44,561 nt of DNA from positions 1-44,561 of the forward strand of contig JAJRTN010000133.1 of NCBI GenBank assembly GCA_024278275.1, read 5' to 3'. This document shows positions 1-8,745 of this stretch, piece by piece. The stretch's first letter is position 1; each line of letters starts with the position of its first letter. Below the pieces are notes generated by a model. That model was given only the letters and a program-made list of their open reading frames with translations. It ran no database searches and was not told the origin of the DNA. Both the position numbers and the translations under genes were made by a program. Origin of the DNA: Candidatus Hydrogenedentota bacterium. GTDB lineage: Bacteria; Hydrogenedentota; Hydrogenedentia; Hydrogenedentales; JAJRTN01.

Positions 1-1
1 A

Positions 2-97
2 CACTACATGAACCTGCCCGAAAAACTGCGCGACGAGGGCATTGAGCCAAGAATACCTTGGCTATACGGACTCGAACTGGATTTCCGATTCAAATAA
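2..97 (+). CDS. C-terminal end of an unidentified protein (partial)
   Basis: An open frame enters from the left edge and ends at TAA 95-97. Only about 31 residues are visible, closing with GLELDFRFK. An alternating pattern ending in an aromatic or charged tail can be the last strand of an outer-membrane barrel, but this is too short to assign. I do not recognise the family. Confidence 0.45.
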   Translation, partial: HYMNLPEKLRDEGIEPRIPWLYGLELDFRFK

Positions 98-134
98 TAA
101 TAACTGTAAAATCATTCGACCTGAAAAAATCTCT

Positions 135-280
135 GCATTCGCGGGGATGACGGTTTATGGATGAGTCCATGGCGACCATCTTGTCACAACGTGGCCCGAC
201 AACGTAGAAGAGGCTTCCAGCCTTTTCAAAGCGGCTGGAAGCCGCTTCTACATGGGGCATGCTTCTCGTAAACGGTTACA
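135..280. repeat. Dispersed palindromic repeat, family A, copy 1
   Basis: The reverse complement of this stretch matches 11565-11680 almost base for base over the blocks GTTGTCGGGCC, GTTGTGACAAGATG and GCCATGGACTCATC, and both copies reach a GGTAAC/TGTAAC-like end. Copy 1 also holds a strong hairpin at about 205-250, whose arms GTAGAAG-GGCTTCCAGCC and their complement differ at one base. A solo version of that hairpin lies at 30640-30666. The repeat fills most of the non-coding stretch 98-302. Its left edge contains the GCGGGGATGAC block seen in many bacterial intergenic repeats. Confidence 0.8.
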
Positions 281-302
281 CTACCTGGAAGGACCCCATT
301 CC

Positions 303-2603
303 ATGAGCATCATCTCCGCATTCATCACCTCCATGGCTGTCGCGGCCGGCGCGGCGAACCACTACATTCCCAACGCGTATATCGATTCCGATACGGGGCA
401 CCGGGTGGTGCGGCTGACACGGGGCACGGGCTCCTATTCGTCGTTCTACTTTCACCAGAATGCCTTCACGCCGGAGGGGAACGAGATGGTGCTGGCCGCC
501 GCGATAGACGGAGAGCGGCGTCTTTACGCCATCGACCTGGACACCCTGGAGCGACGCAGGATTACCGACCGTCCGAGCGCCTTCGAGGTCGTGGCGCCCG
601 GGAGCCGGCGCGTCTTCTATCTCTCCGGATCGACGGTCTGCGTCACGGACCTGGACACCCTGGAGACGCGGGAGATCACCACCGTTCCCGAGAGCTGGAC
701 CCGGGGCACGGGATTGACCGTCAACGCGGATGAAACGCTGCTGGCGGGCAGTTTCGCGGAGGGCGTGGAGGCGTGGTTCGAGAAACCCCGTAGCGAATGG
801 TTCGTGGGTATCTACGAGGCCAAGCTTCCCAACGGACTCTACACCATCAATATCAAGACGGGGGAAAAGCGCGTTTTCCACCGGGAGAATACCTGGCTGG
901 GCCACGTCCAGTTCTCGCCCACCGATCCCGACTTGCTCATGTTCTGCCACGAGGGGCCGTGGGAGCGGGTACAGCGGATCTGGCTGATCCGCACCGACGG
1001 CACGGGGCGCCGGCCCATCCATGAGCGCACCATGAAAGGGGAGATCGCCGGACATGAGTTCTGGGACCCCACGGGAACCCGCGTGTGGTTCGATTTGCAG
1101 CGGCCCATGTGGCAAAACTTTTTCATCGGAAGCGCGGACATCAAGACGGGCGAGGAACGCAACTACCCTATCGAGCCTTTCCGCTGGTCCTACCACTACA
1201 ACATTTCTCCCGACGGCACCATGATCTGCGGCGATGGCGGCACGAAGCCGCCCGGGCGCGAGGATGAATCCAAGGCCATCCACCTCTTCCGGCGGCGGGG
1301 CGACCGCATGGAGGTGGAAACCCTCTGCAAGCTGACGGGCCATGACTACCGCCTGGAACCCAACGCGCGTTTTTCGCCCGACGCGAGGTGGGTCATTTTC
1401 CGGTCTAACATGCACGGATCCCCGCAGGTGTACGCGGTGGAGGTGAAACGCGCGGAGACAAGCAACATGGAAAGCAAGAGCGACGCCGGCAACTATTATC
1501 CCTTCCTCCAGGCCCACGCCGACGCGCGGCCCATGCCCTTGGCCTATGCCAAGGGCGACGACCCGGAGGCCTGGCGCGCCAGGGGCCGCGAAAAGATGGC
1601 GGAACTGCTCGCCTACGCGCCCGAACCCGTGCTCCTGGCGCCGGAGGTGCTGGACACGGTGAAGAAGGACGGCTATACCCGTTTACGCGTCTCCTACCAT
1701 GTGGCTCCCGGCCGTCGCACGGAGGCCTTCCTCCTCATCCCCGAGAAGCGACAGGAGAAAGCCCCGGCGGTGGTCGCCTTGCATGACCACGGCGGCTTCT
1801 ACTATTACGGCAAGGAGAAGATCACGGAAACGGAATCCCCCCTGCCCGTGCTGCAAGAGCACATCGACCGGGACTACGGCGGACGCACCTTCGCGGGCCA
1901 ATTGGCGCGGCGGGGCTTTGTCGTGCTCGTGCCCGACGCCTTCTACTTCGGTTCACAGCGACTGGACCCCAGGGAACTCCCCGACCAGTACGCCGCCCCC
2001 CTGGCGGGACTGGAGGAAGGGAGCGACGCCTACATCCGGGCCTACCAGGCCGTGGCCGGGCGGCACGAGGAACTCACCGCCAAGTCCATCTTCGACGCCG
2101 GAACCACCTGGCCCGGCATCCTCTTTCAGGGCGACCGCGTCGGCGTGGACTATCTGCTCACCCGGCCCGAAGTGGACTCCGAGCGCATCGGTTGCATCGG
2201 CCTTTCCATCGGGGGGTACCGCAGCGCCCACCTCTTCGGTCTCGACCCGCGCATCAAGGCGGGGGTCGTCGCCGGCTGGATGACCACCTACGGCTCCCTG
2301 ATTCGCAACCACCTGTGGTGCCACACCTGGATGGTCTACGTCCCCGGCCAGTTGAACTGGCTTGACCTGCCCGACGTGGCCACCCTCAACGCGCCGCGTC
2401 CCCTCATGGTGATCAACTGTCTCCAGGACATTCTCTTCCCCCACCAGGGGATGCGCGATGCCGAAGCGAAGATCGCGGGCGTCTACGCCACCCTGGGCCA
2501 AGCGGACCACTTCCAGTGCCGCTACTACGACGAGCCTCATTCACTGAAGGTCCCCGCGCAGGAAGACGCGATTGCCTGGTTGACCCGTTGGCTTTCACCC
2601 TGA
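303..2603 (+). CDS. Secreted oligogalacturonate-lyase-like propeller fused to an alpha/beta-hydrolase esterase
   Basis: The protein has 766 residues when started at ATG 303, which follows GGAAGGA by about 8 bases and gives a short hydrophobic leader (MSIISAFITSMAVAAGAA). An in-frame ATG at 252 lies inside the upstream repeat and has no ribosome site. Residues about 20-400 are TolB/oligogalacturonate-lyase-like (PF14583 type), with YFHQNAFTPEGNE near the start, then HVQFSPTDPDLLMFCHEGPW and GHEFWDPTG. Residues about 430-766 form a dienelactone-hydrolase/acetyl-xylan-esterase-like domain with nucleophile Ser635 in GLSIGG, Asp709 in CLQDILFP and His746 in DEPHSLK. The Q-x-x-H-x-H metal cluster expected late in the lyase propeller is not evident, since GHDYRLEPNARFSP occupies that region, so lyase activity is doubtful while the esterase looks complete. 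A role in degrading plant or algal polysaccharide is inferred. Confidence 0.8.
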   Translation: MSIISAFITSMAVAAGAANHYIPNAYIDSDTGHRVVRLTRGTGSYSSFYFHQNAFTPEGNEMVLAAAIDGERRLYAIDLDTLERRRITDRPSAFEVVAPGSRRVFYLSGSTVCVTDLDTLETREITTVPESWTRGTGLTVNADETLLAGSFAEGVEAWFEKPRSEWFVGIYEAKLPNGLYTINIKTGEKRVFHRENTWLGHVQFSPTDPDLLMFCHEGPWERVQRIWLIRTDGTGRRPIHERTMKGEIAGHEFWDPTGTRVWFDLQRPMWQNFFIGSADIKTGEERNYPIEPFRWSYHYNISPDGTMICGDGGTKPPGREDESKAIHLFRRRGDRMEVETLCKLTGHDYRLEPNARFSPDARWVIFRSNMHGSPQVYAVEVKRAETSNMESKSDAGNYYPFLQAHADARPMPLAYAKGDDPEAWRARGREKMAELLAYAPEPVLLAPEVLDTVKKDGYTRLRVSYHVAPGRRTEAFLLIPEKRQEKAPAVVALHDHGGFYYYGKEKITETESPLPVLQEHIDRDYGGRTFAGQLARRGFVVLVPDAFYFGSQRLDPRELPDQYAAPLAGLEEGSDAYIRAYQAVAGRHEELTAKSIFDAGTTWPGILFQGDRVGVDYLLTRPEVDSERIGCIGLSIGGYRSAHLFGLDPRIKAGVVAGWMTTYGSLIRNHLWCHTWMVYVPGQLNWLDLPDVATLNAPRPLMVINCLQDILFPHQGMRDAEAKIAGVYATLGQADHFQCRYYDEPHSLKVPAQEDAIAWLTRWLSP

Positions 2604-2791
2604 CGGATAGCCGGTCACGCCCACCCGGGCCGTCATGACGAGGGAGCCTCCGACGCCCGGCACGGCGGTCGGTGCCGGCAATGATGATTCGAGCGGGGCA
2701 TGAAGGATGGCCCAAGTCCTTTTCCCTGGTGGCGCGCGCTCGTGTACCATGGTGGCCGTCAACCCGGTCCTGTCAACACTATCGAGGTCCC

Positions 2792-2963
2792 CATGAGATT
2801 CTTGTCCGTCCTTTGCCTTTTTTTCTGTGCCTGGGCCTTGCCACGGGGGAAGGCGGCACGGTGGGCGACTTCGGTCTTCTCGCCACCGTGGGCAACTTCG
2901 CGGCGGGGGAAGGCATTCTCCAGGAAGGCTTCGGCGTGGGCAGCTACTACGTGCCCAACCGGA
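2792..2963 (+). pseudogene. 5' fragment of a secreted-protein gene, frameshifted and cut by a mobile element
   Basis: ATG 2792 follows GAGGT and opens a signal-peptide-like sequence (MRFLSVLCLFFCAWA). After a run of seven T at about 2818-2824 the sensible reading continues in another frame (LGLATGEGGTVGDFGLLATV and onward to SYYVPN), so a one-base slip in the T run is likely. Coding sense stops at 2963, exactly where the RAYT-derived element begins. I do not recognise the family. The remainder of the gene is not found downstream. Confidence 0.5.
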
Positions 2964-3219
2964 GTAACAGGGACAGACCCCTTAACTTTTGCCTGTTCGT
3001 CCTTCATCATGCTGCAATCGGCCCATGAGCAGAGTGGCGCGTATTGTTGTGCCGGGCTTTCCCCATCATGTGACGCAGCGGGGGAACCGGCGGGTGGCGG
3101 TACGGTATGTCGCGTTGAACCCGGGCGTGCGGGGATAGTCAAGCGTGCCCAAACCGTGCGGCCGAATGGGGGCACAAGTATGGGAAGGGCAATAAAGATA
3201 TGTAGCCTGTCCCTGTTAC
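2964..3219 (+). mobile_element. 256-bp RAYT-derived non-autonomous element with 13-bp terminal inverted repeats
   Basis: The left end GTAACAGGGACAG (2964-2976) and right end CTGTCCCTGTTAC (3207-3219) are perfect reverse complements. Inside lies a heavily deleted transposase reading frame (3025-3138). The left end also resembles the GGGACAGAC blocks at 5201 and 8746. No convincing target duplication is visible. The size, the inverted ends and the deleted internal gene fit a MITE-like derivative moved in trans by a full RAYT elsewhere, which is an inference. Confidence 0.75.
3025..3138 (+). pseudogene. Internally deleted REP-associated tyrosine transposase (RAYT, Y1_Tnp) remnant
   Basis: ATG 3025 to TAG 3136-3138 gives 37 residues. 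The start MSRVARIVVPGFPHHVTQR is a typical RAYT/IS200-like N-terminus including the H-x-x-x-R region. It joins directly to RYVALNP, a motif normally found more than 100 residues later. The catalytic tyrosine helix is missing, so the product cannot be an active transposase. The same junction occurs in the copy at 5256. Confidence 0.75.
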
Positions 3220-3263
3220 CCTGTTATCGGATGGAGAGTAGACACCGTCGGCGTGCCCGAAGT

Positions 3264-5063
3264 TCAATACTCACCGTGACGGGACACGGCACTGCGTAGC
3301 GGAGGCCGGACCCGATGATGGTAGGGGTCGTCGGTTTCCAGTTGACAGTGGTAGATCTTGATGAGGCGGAGCATGGCGGCTTCGGCCGTGGCCGTCTCCA
3401 ACCCCTCGCCAACGAAACGTTCCCGGTCCAACACTGTTCGCAGATAGAGGATCTCCCATCGCCAGTTCTGCCGGGCCCAAACAGGCAAAGCTTCCTGAAC
3501 GGCGTTCGCCAGCTCCGAGGCGTGCCGCACCGCATCGGCATTCACCGGCTTCTTCTGATAGAAGCATCCCGCCGTGGTCTCAAGAACATCAATGATGGAC
3601 AGTACGTCTTTCGTGCCCTCCGGGCCGAATTCATAGGCGATGTATTCCGCCAGTGTCGTGTGCGCCGATTGGTCGCGATCCCAGTAGAACTGGACAACCA
3701 CGGCTTTGTTCATGTCTTCATAGATGCCCTCGCTGTAGGGAAAGCCACCGGCCACCACGTGCTTAACCTGGTCCCACAGGTGTTGGAATCGCGCGGGCAA
3801 AGGGTGGGCGCCGACCCCGCCCCAAGGCGCGTTTCCCCACATGCTGATCTCGGGGAAATTGAGCAAAGGCAGGTTTCCGGGCACGCCCACCTCCAGGGGG
3901 TAGCGTGGGAAATCCTCGTGCGAATCGGCGAGTATGTAATCGACATATTCCGTGCTCTTCTTCAGGGCTTCGCTCAAGCCCTTCCACTCGCCTTCGGGCG
4001 GCGTGTCGAACATCCAGGTACTCATGATCGATTTCAGTTCGGGGAAGTACTCACGCCCCAATCGCGTAATATCACGCGAGAGCTTTACAAAACCGTTACA
4101 GCCCCATGGCCGACAGGTCTCGCAGGCGCATCCACCCTCGTCGTAGGGCCAGGTCATCACGAAATCCAGGCCAATATCCTGCACGCGCTCGAAGAGCTGA
4201 CGGATATTTCCCATGATGTAGGCATGTCCCGCGGGTTTGCCTGGACAGATGGGGTTCCCGCTATTGCCCCGCCGGTGGGTGGGATCGGGCAGCGGGACCG
4301 CCCGGATATCCTCGGGCGCACCAGTGAATAACGTGTTGTTTAATCCGATGCCGAACAGAAGCCCCAGGTCTTTCGTGATTCGCGCATACTTGCGTACCAT
4401 GGCCACGGCCTGATCCGTTTCCGGATCATTCCAGTCTTGCAGGTTGATGAAGGGGAACGTGATCTTGATGGCGTTCACGCCCCAGAGCGCAATATCCTCA
4501 ACGTACCGGGTGATCTCCGCCTCCGGTGCCTCGTGGTACCAGTTGTGAAAATGGGTCGCGAAGTACATGCCGCGAAGAGAGCACTGCGGCACGGAGGTCC
4601 CCCGCCAGGGAGAAGGGCGAAACGTCCCGTCATAGCGGCTGGTCCGAAGGAATTTCCCCACCCCGTAGATCAGACCCCGGCCCGATGCTCCACCAATCCG
4701 AACAGCGCCGCCGTCCTGATCGATACGGTAGGACTCGGACGGCAGGCCGGGGGAAACGGTCAGTATAATCTGCGCATCGGTCGTAACCTCAACCACCCGT
4801 GCCGGGCAACGTTGCTGGATGCGGTCTTTCAAAATCGCGAAGGCCCTGGCGACCAATGGGTCGGAACGTCCTTCGAGCTTGACCCGGATTTCAGGCGCAT
4901 TCTCCATGTCCTGTCTTTGTTCTCCGGCGCCAACGACCGCCGTTTGAGGCCGGTTGTCCGCGCTCGCCCGGCGATTACCACTCCCCATGATGGAAACGGT
5001 GCCCAAGACGGTGGTGGCCACGGCGGCCTTTCTCACAAAGTTTCTGCGTGACACATCCATCAT
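3264..5063 (-). CDS. Tat-exported glycoside hydrolase with GH67-like N-terminal domain
   Basis: The protein has 599 residues. The start at 5063 (MMDVSRRNFVRK) follows GGGAG by 7 bases and carries a twin-arginine leader; the frame stays open further upstream but only through transposase remnant. Residues about 50-140 resemble the alpha/beta domain that precedes alpha-glucuronidase and GH20-type barrels (read-outs such as QIILTVSPGLPSESY and GRGLIYGVGKFLRTS). The rest reads as a TIM-barrel-type enzyme with YDEGGCACETC around residue 312, a Cys-rich CxCxxC cluster that often marks uncharacterised GH67-related proteins. The family GH67 catalytic acids cannot be placed with confidence, so the substrate (uronic acid- or hexosamine-containing glycan) is open. 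The C-terminus ends 45 bp from the RAYT-derived element. Confidence 0.65.
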   Translation of the reverse strand: MMDVSRRNFVRKAAVATTVLGTVSIMGSGNRRASADNRPQTAVVGAGEQRQDMENAPEIRVKLEGRSDPLVARAFAILKDRIQQRCPARVVEVTTDAQIILTVSPGLPSESYRIDQDGGAVRIGGASGRGLIYGVGKFLRTSRYDGTFRPSPWRGTSVPQCSLRGMYFATHFHNWYHEAPEAEITRYVEDIALWGVNAIKITFPFINLQDWNDPETDQAVAMVRKYARITKDLGLLFGIGLNNTLFTGAPEDIRAVPLPDPTHRRGNSGNPICPGKPAGHAYIMGNIRQLFERVQDIGLDFVMTWPYDEGGCACETCRPWGCNGFVKLSRDITRLGREYFPELKSIMSTWMFDTPPEGEWKGLSEALKKSTEYVDYILADSHEDFPRYPLEVGVPGNLPLLNFPEISMWGNAPWGGVGAHPLPARFQHLWDQVKHVVAGGFPYSEGIYEDMNKAVVVQFYWDRDQSAHTTLAEYIAYEFGPEGTKDVLSIIDVLETTAGCFYQKKPVNADAVRHASELANAVQEALPVWARQNWRWEILYLRTVLDRERFVGEGLETATAEAAMLRLIKIYHCQLETDDPYHHRVRPPLRSAVSRHGEY

Positions 5064-5200
5064 GGGAAAACTCCCGCGTTCGTTTCGATAAACCTGCCGA
5101 CCCGAATCAGAGGGTAAACAAGAAAATGTCCATTCCGCAAGCTCCCGGATGGACCGCCGCACGCAACGGGCTGCCCTTGGCGAACATGGACTTGGCAAAT

Positions 5201-5449
5201 GGGACAGACTACGCAACGCAGGCCTGCTCGTCCCCGGCCATGCTACAATCGGTCTTTGAGCAGCGTCGCGCGTATTGTTGTACCGGGCTTTCCACATCAT
5301 GTGACGCAGCGGAGGGAACCGGAGGCGGCAGAGCGGTATGTCGCGTTGAACCCGGTGCGCGCGAGCATGGTCGAGCGTGCCGAGACCTATCCCTGGTCGA
5401 GCGCCGCGGCCCGCCGCGGTCTGCGTGAAGACGGCGTACTCTTCACCGC
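5201..5449 (+). pseudogene. Second RAYT-derived remnant sharing the same internal deletion
   Basis: It starts with GGGACAGACTACGCAAC and continues into a frame from TTG 5256 (LSSVARIVVPGFPHHVTQR) that jumps to RYVALNPVRASMVERAETYPWSS, a good RAYT C-terminal motif. The expected middle (about 100 residues with the catalytic tyrosine) is missing. The join lies at CGGTATGTCGCGTTGAACCC, the same place as in the copy at 3025. No matching right terminal repeat is found before the symporter gene. The remnant fills most of the gap 5064-5518, which also holds the upstream region of the two divergent genes. Confidence 0.7.
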
Positions 5450-5518
5450 TCTTGGCTCCGGCCTGGCCGGGTTATGGCATTTAAGGCGTGAACGGTTACG
5501 AAAAAGAGGAGAAAAACC

Positions 5519-7300
5519 GTGTTGCTGCACCCGATGGATTGGGCCTGTGTCGTCGCTTTCTTCGCGGTGTCCCTGGTTATTGGCGTGGTGGTGTCGCGAC
5601 GGGCGGGTTCCAGTTCCGCCGAGTTCTTCGCGGCGGGCCGCCGGATGCCGTGGTGGCTGCTGGGGGTCTCCATGGTGGCCACCACCTTCTCCACGGACAC
5701 GCCGAACGTGGTCACCAGCTTTGTCCGACAAAACGGCGTCGCGGGCAATTGGGCATGGTGGCCTTTTCTCATCACGGGAATGGTGACGGTCTTCATTTAC
5801 GCCAAGCTCTGGCGCCGTTCCGGGGTCCTCACCGACCTGGAGTTCTATGAACTGCGTTACAGCGGCAAGCCCGCAGCCTTCCTGCGCGGCTTTCGCGCCA
5901 TCTACCTCGGTGTGATCTATAACGTGCTCATCATGGCCTCCGTCTGCCTGGCCGCCATCAAGATTGGCGCGGTGCTGTTGAACCTCAGTCCCATGCAGAC
6001 CATCCTCCTGGCCTCCTGCATCACCGTGGTCTACAGTTCCCTCGGTGGACTGCGTGGCGTCCTGATCACGGACTTCATCCAGTTCATTATGGCCATGGCC
6101 GGGTCCATCGCCGCAGCCTACGTGGCCCTGGGCCATCCCGCGGTGGGGGGGCTCTCCGGCCTCCTCGCCAACAAAGCGATCATAGGCAAGACCGCCTTTC
6201 TCCCCGACCTGAGCCTGAATAACATGGACATTCTCATGGGGCTCCTCATCGTTCCCCTGGCCGTCCAGTGGTGGGCGGCGTGGTACCCTGGTTCCGAACC
6301 CGGCGGCGGCGGCTACATCGCCCAACGCATGCTGGCCGCGAAAGACGAGCGGAACGCCGTGGGGGCGGTGTTTTTCTTCAACGCCGCCCATTATGCCCTG
6401 CGGCCCTGGCCCTGGCTCATCGTGGCCCTGTGTTCCCTGGTTGTTTTCCCCGACGTGGCGTCATTGCGTCAGGCCTTTCCGAACGCCGCCAGCGTGGCCG
6501 GCGACGACATGGGCTATCCCGCCATGCTCACCTTCCTGCCACCCGGCCTGATGGGCCTGGTGGTGGCGTCGCTCATCGCCGCTTTCATGTCCACCATCTC
6601 CACCCACCTCAACTGGGGTTCCTCCTACATCGTCCATGATTTCTACCAGCGTTTCCTGCGGCCGGAAGGCAGCGAAAAAGAGTTCGTCCGGGTGGGGCGC
6701 ATCGTCACCGTGCTCCTCATGGTGCTGACGGGTATGCTGGCCCTGGTGATGGAGGAAGCGTCGAAAAACTTCATGATCATCCTCCAGGTGGGTGCCGGAA
6801 CCGGCCTGCTCTTCATTCTCCGCTGGTTCTGGTGGCGCATTACCGCCATGAGTGAAGTGGTCGCCATGACCATCTCCTTCGTGGTCGCCATGGTCCTTTT
6901 CTTCGGCGACCGTTTCGGCTACTTCACCCTCCTTGAATGGCAGAAATTCCTCATCATTGTCGGCATCACCACGCCCTGCTGGATGGCCACCGCCCTCTGG
7001 GGACCGGCCACGGACCGCGCCACCCTGGTTCGCTTCTGCCGTCTCGTGCGGCCCGGCGGCCCCGGCTGGCGGCGCATCGCACTGCAAGACGGCGGGAGCG
7101 GGGAGGAACTGGAGGATATGGCCTGGCAGGTACCCCAAGGCATCCTCTGCACCGTGCTGGGCTGCGTGGCCATTTACGCCGCCCTCTTTGCCACGGGGTA
7201 CTATATCTACGGGAACCTGGTCACCGCCGCGGGCCTGACCATCGTAGCCGTGACCGCCACGGCATTGCTCATCCGACAGTGGAGCCGACTTTTTCAGTAG
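5519..7300 (+). CDS. Sodium:solute symporter family protein (SSS)
   Basis: The protein has 593 residues. The GTG start at 5519 follows GAGGAG by 7 bases, better placed than ATG 5534. The first helix (about 8-26) leads to the SSS signature region with SAEFFAAGRRMPWW and STDTPNVVTSF, followed by about a dozen further hydrophobic helices such as GLMGLVVASLIAAFMSTIST. It would sit in the inner membrane and import a small solute with Na+. The neighbours, a Tat-exported hydrolase and a URO-D protein, hint at sugar or plant-derived solutes, but the substrate cannot be read from sequence. Length is at the upper side of the normal family range, with an extra C-terminal helix pair. Confidence 0.85.
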   Translation: MLLHPMDWACVVAFFAVSLVIGVVVSRRAGSSSAEFFAAGRRMPWWLLGVSMVATTFSTDTPNVVTSFVRQNGVAGNWAWWPFLITGMVTVFIYAKLWRRSGVLTDLEFYELRYSGKPAAFLRGFRAIYLGVIYNVLIMASVCLAAIKIGAVLLNLSPMQTILLASCITVVYSSLGGLRGVLITDFIQFIMAMAGSIAAAYVALGHPAVGGLSGLLANKAIIGKTAFLPDLSLNNMDILMGLLIVPLAVQWWAAWYPGSEPGGGGYIAQRMLAAKDERNAVGAVFFFNAAHYALRPWPWLIVALCSLVVFPDVASLRQAFPNAASVAGDDMGYPAMLTFLPPGLMGLVVASLIAAFMSTISTHLNWGSSYIVHDFYQRFLRPEGSEKEFVRVGRIVTVLLMVLTGMLALVMEEASKNFMIILQVGAGTGLLFILRWFWWRITAMSEVVAMTISFVVAMVLFFGDRFGYFTLLEWQKFLIIVGITTPCWMATALWGPATDRATLVRFCRLVRPGGPGWRRIALQDGGSGEELEDMAWQVPQGILCTVLGCVAIYAALFATGYYIYGNLVTAAGLTIVAVTATALLIRQWSRLFQ

Positions 7301-7362
7301 AAAAGAGGGAATCGTCCACGGCGTGTGTGCCAATGGAACAGGTTTTTCTCCCCCACAATAGG

Positions 7363-7466
7363 GCGTCATTGCCAGGAGCGCAGCGACGCGGCAATCTGGT
7401 GTAAGGGAGCGTCTTTTGGGTGTATTCAGATTGCCACGGTCGCCTGGGCTCCCTCGCAATGACGGT
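7363..7466. repeat. Imperfect long inverted repeat (CGTCATTGC type)
   Basis: CGTCATTGCCAGGAGCGCAG at the left mirrors CTGGGCTCCCTCGCAATGACG at the right, with inner arms CGGCAATCTG and CAGATTGCC. This is a widespread class of dispersed intergenic palindrome in bacterial genomes. It occupies the centre of the gap 7301-7655 and could fold as a long hairpin past the symporter stop. Nothing else is recognised in that gap. Confidence 0.7.
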
Positions 7467-7655
7467 CTATGTGTAGTGAAGGATTAGCGAAAAAGAGTAG
7501 CCACTCACATCCTTCGACAACAAATAGAATTACGGCATTTCGTGTTTGATGGGCAGTGTGTCATGGGAAGCTTCCCTGCCTGTGCCGTCGGTTCTTTACG
7601 GGTAGACCATCCCGCAAAGAAAGCGTGAACCATTATGAAAAAGGAGGATCATCCC

Positions 7656-8705
7656 TTGACCTCGCGAGAACGTGTACTTACCACCATTGCACGAAAAACA
7701 CCGGACCGGGTTCCCATCTACCTGTGGCTTACCCCGCACATCGTCGAGCGATTCAAGAAGGAACGCGACGCCGAAGACGTGGAAGAGAGCCTGTGCATGG
7801 ACCTGCGCATGATCGATTACATCGCCCGACCCGAATCAAACGACTTCTCCGCATACACCCGGGACTTCCCCCCGAACACCACCATCGATGCATGGGGGTG
7901 CGGTACCTACCCCGTCGGCTACTACCACTTCACCAAGGCCGTCTGCCCCCTGGCGCACGCTACCACGGTGGCCGAAGTGGAGGACTACCCCTTTCCCCGG
8001 CGCGAACCGGTTCCCGCCGAACTGACGCAAGCCGTGCGGGACATCAAGAACCGGGACCTGGCGGCCGTCTCCCAATATGAATGCGGCACCTTCGAGCAAG
8101 GCCACGCCCTCATGGGGATGGAGCCACTCTTGGCCGCCATGTATACCAACCCCGCCCTGGTGCATGCCCTCTTCGACCGTATCAGCGAGGTAAAGGCCCG
8201 CATGGCCGCCGCCTACGTGGAAGCCGGCGTGGATATCCTCTTCATCGGCGACGACATCGGCATCCAGTCCGGACCCGTCATGCCACCGGCCCTGTGGCGT
8301 GAATTCCTGATTCCACCATTGAAGAAGATCATCGCCCGCGCCCGTGCGGTTCGCCGCGACATCCCCATCGCCTACCACTCCTGCGGCGGCGTTGCCTTCG
8401 CCGTCGATGGCCTCATCGACGCCGGGATTACCATCCTCCAGTCCGTCCAGCCCGAGGCCAACGACACGGCCCGGCTCAAACGCGACCACGGTGATCGGCT
8501 GGCCTTCTGGGGCGGCGTCGGCAGCCAGAGCACCATGTCCCACGGCTCCACGCGGGACGTGAAAGACGAAATCAAGCGGCTCATGGAAACCCTCGGCAGG
8601 GGCGGCGGCTACATCTGTTCTCCCGCCCACTTCATCGAACCCGAATCGCCCCTGGAAAACCTCGACGCCTTCATGGAAGCCATCGAGGAATACGGCTACT
8701 ATTGA
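7656..8705 (+). CDS. Uroporphyrinogen decarboxylase (URO-D) family protein, methyltransferase-like
   Basis: The protein has 349 residues from a TTG start at 7656. That codon lies 8 bases after AAGGAGG (7641-7647) and yields LTSRERVLTT, the usual start of this family. The in-frame ATG at 7635 lies upstream of the ribosome site and is rejected. The body is a URO-D-type barrel with HSCGG at residues 241-245, as in corrinoid-dependent MtaA-like methyltransferases where a His-x-Cys element binds zinc. It lacks the context of haem synthesis genes. I infer a methyltransferase or demethylase using a corrinoid partner not present in the window. The N-terminal region does not show the classical HemE arginine pattern clearly. 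Confidence 0.8.
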   Translation: MTSRERVLTTIARKTPDRVPIYLWLTPHIVERFKKERDAEDVEESLCMDLRMIDYIARPESNDFSAYTRDFPPNTTIDAWGCGTYPVGYYHFTKAVCPLAHATTVAEVEDYPFPRREPVPAELTQAVRDIKNRDLAAVSQYECGTFEQGHALMGMEPLLAAMYTNPALVHALFDRISEVKARMAAAYVEAGVDILFIGDDIGIQSGPVMPPALWREFLIPPLKKIIARARAVRRDIPIAYHSCGGVAFAVDGLIDAGITILQSVQPEANDTARLKRDHGDRLAFWGGVGSQSTMSHGSTRDVKDEIKRLMETLGRGGGYICSPAHFIEPESPLENLDAFMEAIEEYGYY

Positions 8706-8745
8706 CCCCGGAGCCACGCCGTTGAGAACAGCCGATATAGTAAAG

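Noticed and set aside
276-1517. 413-codon open frame on the - strand opposite the propeller-esterase gene
   Set aside because: Antisense shadow; the + strand gene has a leader, ribosome site and motifs.
7635-7655. ATG 7635 as start of the URO-D gene
   Set aside because: It lies upstream of the AAGGAGG site; the TTG at 7656 is correctly spaced and gives the family-typical N-terminus.
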